Part shown: one piece after another, positions 61,938-64,000 of the stretch | How the letters are laid out: each line of letters begins with the position of its first letter | Numbering within the stretch: position 1 is the first letter of the stretch | Assembly (NCBI RefSeq): GCF_963583255.1 | Contig: NC_084812.1 | Span: 25,463,565-25,527,564 of the forward strand | Source of the DNA: Pyrus communis | Lineage: Eukaryota; Streptophyta; Magnoliopsida; Rosales; Rosaceae | Direction of reading: 5' to 3' | DNA length: 64,000 bases | Notes under the pieces: model-generated | The model's input: the letters and a program-made list of their open reading frames with translations, nothing else | Database searches by the model: none | What the model was told of the DNA's origin: nothing | Position numbers and translations under genes: made by a program

Positions 61938-62760
61938 AGTTTCCTTGGATTAAACTTAATACAAATGATTTTTGTAAAGGAAATCCTAGTCCTACTACTT
62001 GTGGATGAGTTTTCAGGGATTATCATGGTCAGTTTCTTAGTGGTTTCTGCCAAGGGATTGGTTATCGCAACTCTTTTTCGTAAAATTATCATCAATTATT
62101 ATTGGTGTAGAGTTTGCATATTAGCAGGGCTGACAATATCGTTGGTTGGAAAGTGACTATTCTAGTATTGTTTATGCTCTCCAATCTACTGATTTTAATT
62201 ATCCTTGACGTCTTCATGTGCAACGGTCTATTTGTTTGGACCGCATTTGGAAGATAACTTTGTACGTCTCTCACGTATATTGTGAAAAAAATATTGTTCC
62301 GGACAATTTTGTTAACATGGGCTTGTCTTTTCCAACTTTGGTATGGCCTGGTTCCCTCGTTGGCCACTCATGCTGCTTTGTTTTTAGACTATATTAGCTT
62401 TCCCGGCTTCCACTTCTCAAATTAACGTGCCTCTCAGCATACAGGTTTGTCTCACTTTCTTGTCTTTTCTTAACCTTGTGATGTTGTTCAATTTGTTCTG
62501 CAGGTTTAGACCTTTAGGTTTGACTTTAGAGGGTTAGGTTTCATGTTCTCCCTCTTTTCCTTGTACATTTATTGTTTTCGTTTCTAGAGAGGTAAGGTTT
62601 ATGTCTCCTCCTTCTTTTTTATGTATTTTTTTAATCTTTTTTTCTTATATTATGAAGCATTAGGTTTATGTTCCTTTTGATTTTTTAGTGATTTTCCTTC
62701 TAATTAAGTATAATGTTTTTTTTTGTTATCAATAAAATTATTCTTGTACCATCAATGTTT

Positions 62761-63069
62761 TATAAAGAAAAGATATGCTAATGGAAAAAAATAAAAAAGA
62801 TGAGAAGGAAAGGTCGGAAGATGAAGTTATAAATTACAGAAAGGGGACAAAGTTAGAAAGCAAGAGAGTAGGGAAACCATGTGCCCTTTTTTTTTGGTGA
62901 ACTGGAAGTTCTCATTACAAGGGCAAAGATGCCAAAAGTACAAACGAAAGCCTACTGCGAGGCAAGCAAAATAACGAGGATGAAAACTAAGCAGTGTAAG
63001 GGGGTGAAAGAGAACCCGACGCCGCTACCAAAGCTAAGACATCACCCCTTATACTATCAATACATAAAT
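62761..63069. other. Spacer, no recognised gene
   Basis: AT-rich, with an A-rich stretch at 62785-62800. Nothing identifiable. Confidence 0.5.
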
Positions 63070-63290
63070 TTAAGGGGGGCAAGGTAACCCATCATTATTT
63101 AGGACATGAACAAGAGAAGATAGGGGTCGATCGACCCAAGTAAAGTCACACATCTCCAAACATCTTTGTGATGCCAGATGGTCTGCCACCATATTGGCTA
63201 ATCTTGGGATCCAAGACCAACGACAGTCTTGAAAGGATTCTCCCAGTTTCTTGCTCTTTACCAAAGCGGGAAAAGCCTCCCAACTGCCAT
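63070..63290 (-). pseudogene. RNase H-like retroelement fragment (minus strand)
   Basis: The frame 63264-63070 reads SWIPRLANMVADHLASQRC and then a short tail, the usual end of a LINE/RVT_3 RNase H domain (NxxAD-LA motif). Upstream parts are decayed. Confidence 0.65.
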
Positions 63291-63589
63291 TTGTTAGTGT
63301 ATCCCTAAGGCATTAAATTGACTCCGATGAATCGGATTCAATGATAATTGAGTTCAAACCCAAGGAAATACACAACTCTCACCCATGAAGAATGGCCAGT
63401 GCCTCAGCCGCCGCAACGCATGGAGCGGAGAGACAGTACCTACAAGCTGCAACGAAGCTACCATCTAAAAAGCTAGATGTTGCTTTCTTTTCCAACAACA
63501 ATCGATCAACCCGAAATAGGTGATTGGGGCCATTTCCACCAACACCAGTGCGTTTATGGAAGCTTCTCGTGTTCCCGCTCTAAATTTGA

Positions 63590-63800
63590 TGTCAAGTAGT
63601 CACATCACTCCGACGACAGCCCAATGGTTTCCACCGGGCCCCCAGTTTGTCAAAAATAATGTTGATGCCAGTTGGTAGGCTGCTTAGCATGCGGGGTTTG
63701 CTGGGGTTGTTGCCATATGCCCTTCTGTTGTCCAAGAAATGTCTCACTCGAGGTTTATGAGGGAAATAGTTGTCACCGCTAAACTACAATATTATGGGGC
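63590..63800 (+). pseudogene. RNase H-like retroelement fragment (plus strand)
   Basis: PPGPQFVKNNVDASW at about 63636-63680, then FAGVVAICPSVVQEMSH, matches the start of an RNase H-like domain (WxPPPxGxxKxNxDAS). It includes a stop, so it is a remnant, opposite in direction to the fragment at 63070-63290. Confidence 0.6.
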
Positions 63801-64000
63801 AAAAAGTTGCATGAACAATTTATATGGGTCCTTCGCAATATCAGTGAGATCTTGAAGATGGTGAGATGTAGCAATTTCGTGGATGTAGGTGAGTGACTAG
63901 GGGCTGCTTCACTTTCTTCTTTAGGAGCGATTAGATTTTTTTTTTTTTTTTTAAATTTTAATTTTAATTTTTGCTTCAAGTTTTTATAAAAAAAATTGAA
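63801..64000. other. Window end, AT-rich
   Basis: A T-run at 63938-63951 and AT-rich sequence; no gene seen. Confidence 0.6.

Larger units (their letters stand above)
60730..62760 (+). mobile_element. Second degenerate LINE remnant, split by a Cassandra LTR
   Basis: SEWHGLKRALPILNNSGRWIIHD (from 60758) resembles LINE ORF2 C-terminal sequence. ESIVHLFFRC near 61226 is zf-RVT-like. After the LTR insertion, NDFCKGNPSPTTCG and FRDYHGQFLSGF (61966-62046) represent an RNase H domain. A likely 3' end is at the ATCAATAAAATTATTCTTG motif near 62730-62750. Many stops and shifts. Confidence 0.65.

Overview
This is plant nuclear DNA, most likely from a rosaceous tree of the apple/pear/cherry type. The genes have plant intron-exon structure with GT-AG introns, and the proteins belong to plant families. 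The 61.6 kb region carries a solo LTR of a Cassandra-type retrotransposon (an LTR containing 5S rRNA-like sequence), and short tRNA-derived SINEs and many MITEs fill the space between genes. The species call is inference; I could not search a database.

Gene-bearing half (about 4-34 kb). Five genes can be supported. (1) A single-exon type I MADS-box transcription factor (4203-5321, +). (2) A five-exon cytosolic NAD-dependent glycerol-3-phosphate dehydrogenase of the GPDHC1 type (7624-11769, +), with a Mutator-like MITE in intron 3. (3) A three-exon small acidic protein of unknown function (12759-15053, +), followed by a broken reading frame with a 31-bp tandem duplication. (4) A seven-exon autoinhibited P-type Ca2+-ATPase of the ACA4/ACA11 vacuolar type (16404-21757, -). 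(5) An eight-exon CCCH zinc finger + RRM RNA-binding protein (30550-33484, -) with a long 5' leader. I rebuilt the spliced frames of genes 2-5 exon by exon, and every junction keeps frame. The genes do not form a pathway; they are ordinary neighbours.

Intergenic 22-30 kb and 34-43 kb: AT-rich DNA with at least four copies of one SINE, a PIF/Harbinger-type MITE (28.1 kb), an inverted-repeat element (37.8 kb), a 2.4-kb TG...CA non-coding element (38.9-41.3 kb) and a hAT-type MITE with a perfect 8-bp target duplication (41.66-42.36 kb).

Repeat-rich half (43-64 kb): a degenerate LINE (+, about 43.2-48.8 kb) carrying at least four nested insertions; a degenerate Ty1/copia retrotransposon (-, about 50.27-56.87 kb) with gag, protease, integrase, RT and RNase H remnants and two recognisable LTRs; a tandem satellite built of alternating ~150/~139-bp monomers (57.9-59.8 kb) split by a second copy of the 28.1-kb MITE; a second LINE remnant (60.7-62.8 kb) split by the Cassandra solo LTR; and RNase H fragments on both strands near the end. 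No intact host gene is visible after 34.7 kb. Nothing here looks like a wholly new biological system. The best leads are the shared MITE families with clean target duplications, the nested stack, the dimeric satellite and the broken ORF after gene 3.
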